Below are positions 62,925 to 64,000 of a stretch of DNA of 64,000 nt, one piece after another. A program made the translations under genes and the position numbers. Below the pieces are notes generated by a model. That model had not been told where the DNA came from and did not search any database. It worked only from the letters and a program-made list of their open reading frames with translations. The DNA is from Iningainema tapete BLCC-T55 (lineage in GTDB: Bacteria; Cyanobacteriota; Cyanobacteriia; Cyanobacteriales; Nostocaceae). The stretch covers positions 20,276-84,275 of the forward strand of contig NZ_JACXAE010000092.1 of assembly GCF_014698965.1 (NCBI RefSeq), in the 5' to 3' direction. Each line of letters opens with the position of its first letter. Position 1 is the first letter of the stretch.

Positions 62925-63518
62925 TTATAATCCTTCCAAGGAAACTCCCAAAAAACGTGCTAATTGAGCACCTTGAGTTTCTAGCTCTTTTAAAGACAGA
63001 GGTTGCCCTACTCTTGTTAAAGGAATATCTCTACGACCCTTAGCACGTAGATAAAGGGCGCGACGGGGATTTATGCCCCCTCTTATATCCACCCGCACCG
63101 ACTGCACATCTTGTGTCGGAAAGTCAATCTCTATTTGACGGTTTTTCCCTGGAAATCCCCAACGGAAAATTTTGATTCTGCCAGTTTCAAGATTAAATTC
63201 GTTGTATCCACCGCCCAAGTTCCAAAAAATCACTAACCACAGGTACAGGGATAGGAGCAAGCCTGCTACACCGTACAACCCCATTACTAGTCCTTGGGGG
63301 AAGAATAGCAGTTGAGTTGAATCAGTAAACGGAAGTAAATTTACTTTCAGGTAACTAGAAATTCCTGCCAGTAGGAAGCCCAAGGCTCCTAAGGAGACTA
63401 CAGTTGCCCACCAGTAGTTGCTGAACCGACGAGAACCGAGAACTTCCTGACGCAGGATGTGTGAATTGGTGTCGCCTTTGGGCGAGTCACCTTGAGGAAT
63501 GGTTGTTGATGTCGTCAT
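62925..63518 (-). CDS. ycf4: Photosystem I assembly protein Ycf4
   Basis: 197 aa, two membrane helices in the first 100 residues ([40 protein letters not shown]). The soluble C-terminal domain has [40 protein letters not shown] and [16 protein letters not shown]. Ycf4 supports photosystem I assembly in the thylakoid. It is divergent from psbD, an arrangement common in cyanobacteria. Confidence 0.96.
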   Translation of the reverse strand: MTTSTTIPQGDSPKGDTNSHILRQEVLGSRRFSNYWWATVVSLGALGFLLAGISSYLKVNLLPFTDSTQLLFFPQGLVMGLYGVAGLLLSLYLWLVIFWNLGGGYNEFNLETGRIKIFRWGFPGKNRQIEIDFPTQDVQSVRVDIRGGINPRRALYLRAKGRRDIPLTRVGQPLSLKELETQGAQLARFLGVSLEGL

Positions 63519-63923
63519 TTAACTACTGTCGCACGCATTTTTATTTCCCTCTTATCTAGTCTGCCATTGGCGCTGCGCAAATGCAAGTTGAGTGAATTGA
63601 TTTTTGAGATTTCTGAGAAAAGTTGTGTCAGATTGTAAAATTTTTGCTATTCATAATTAATAATAGGTTCGTGTTGTACTCCTGATTTATTAAAGTGGAT
63701 TGGATACAAATCCGAACAAATATGATAAGTTAAGAATCATTACGATACCAAAAGTTGGATGACCAGCTGGTGGTAGCGACTCCGACAATATAAACTGAGA
63801 AAAGCCGACTGAACAGACGGTGAGTTCTCATAAAGTCTTCAGCAGAGTAGATGCTGGAGGTGTCAAAGAAAACGTTATTCCTTGGAAACGTTGCAATTTT
63901 AGTAAAAATGAGGATGTTATCCG
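63519..63923. promoter_or_regulatory. Divergent ycf4-psbD control region
   Basis: About 405 bp. TTGGAT (63700) and TATGAT (63721) are spaced by 15 bp and could be the psbD promoter, which would leave a leader of roughly 200 bases. Upstream (63625-63665) is AT-rich. The ribosome-binding site GAGG lies 9-13 bp before the psbD ATG. Long leaders are typical of light-regulated psbD genes; the assignment is only by pattern. Confidence 0.4.
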
Positions 63924-64000
63924 ATGACCATCGCAGTTGGACGCGCCCCCAGTAGAGGGTGGTTTGACGTTCTCGACGACTGGTTGAAGCGCGATCGCTT
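63924..64000 (+). CDS. psbD: Photosystem II D2 protein (5' end only)
   Basis: The window contains the first 25 codons: MTIAVGRAPSRGWFDVLDDW then LKRDR, the invariant D2 N-terminus. The remainder (and probably psbC overlapping its end) lies beyond the right edge. D2 binds the reaction-centre pigments of photosystem II. Confidence 0.97.
   Translation, partial: MTIAVGRAPSRGWFDVLDDWLKRDR

Overview
The window is chromosomal DNA of a filamentous, probably heterocyst-forming (Nostocales-type) cyanobacterium. The evidence is the gene content (ycf4, psbD, ndhS, thf1/psb29, a CpcT/CpeT-type lyase, Tic20, NdhS, oxygen-dependent hemF), frequent GCGATCGC (HIP1) octamers, and many intergenic heptamer-like tandem repeats and palindromes typical of that group. 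No tRNA, rRNA or CRISPR array was seen. The species cannot be named from the sequence alone.

Layout. 0-8 kb is ordinary housekeeping: the 3' end of a hybrid histidine kinase, DedA, a STAS antagonist, rpsF, a FAH-family hydrolase, Tic20, glyA and cinA. 8-17.8 kb is a decayed accessory stretch: a STAS-like (DUF4325) gene with a deleted PIN partner, a DUF4926 gene with an upstream remnant, a gene split by an in-frame TGA, a large exported protein, a beta-propeller protein, a HicAB pair plus an extra HicB, and a three-gene cassette with a nonsense codon that collides with a truncated aspartic protease. 18-37 kb is mostly core: DUF2993, an APC permease, a GH13 amylase, ugd-uxs, a CPA2 antiporter, ndhS, rodA, mrp, hemF, a second STAS antagonist, a CpcT/CpeT lyase, thf1 and exbBD. 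38.2-46.5 kb is an island bounded by near-identical ~107 bp direct repeats derived from an Rpn/transposase-like gene. It holds an IS607-type element (intact TnpB, broken TnpA) and a compact four-gene operon. 47-53 kb is an auxiliary Hsp70 operon. 53-64 kb is a MazF-type toxin-antitoxin pair followed by core genes up to ycf4 and the start of psbD.

Most interesting system. The four-gene operon at 40.9-45.8 kb encodes a HEAT-like coiled-coil membrane protein, a FtsK/HerA-class ATPase with a long unrecognised N-terminal region, and two tandem small helical proteins whose first 72 residues are paralogous. A canonical promoter with a 15-bp palindrome inside its spacer precedes it, and the operon contains no HIP1 site although the surroundings are rich in them. 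I infer a horizontally acquired membrane-anchored translocase or defence module; its function is not established.

Second system. The genes at 47.1-52.9 kb (large TPR protein, J-like protein without HPD, GrpE, short DnaK, zinc-ribbon TPR protein) look like a self-contained chaperone machine with its own substrate adaptors.
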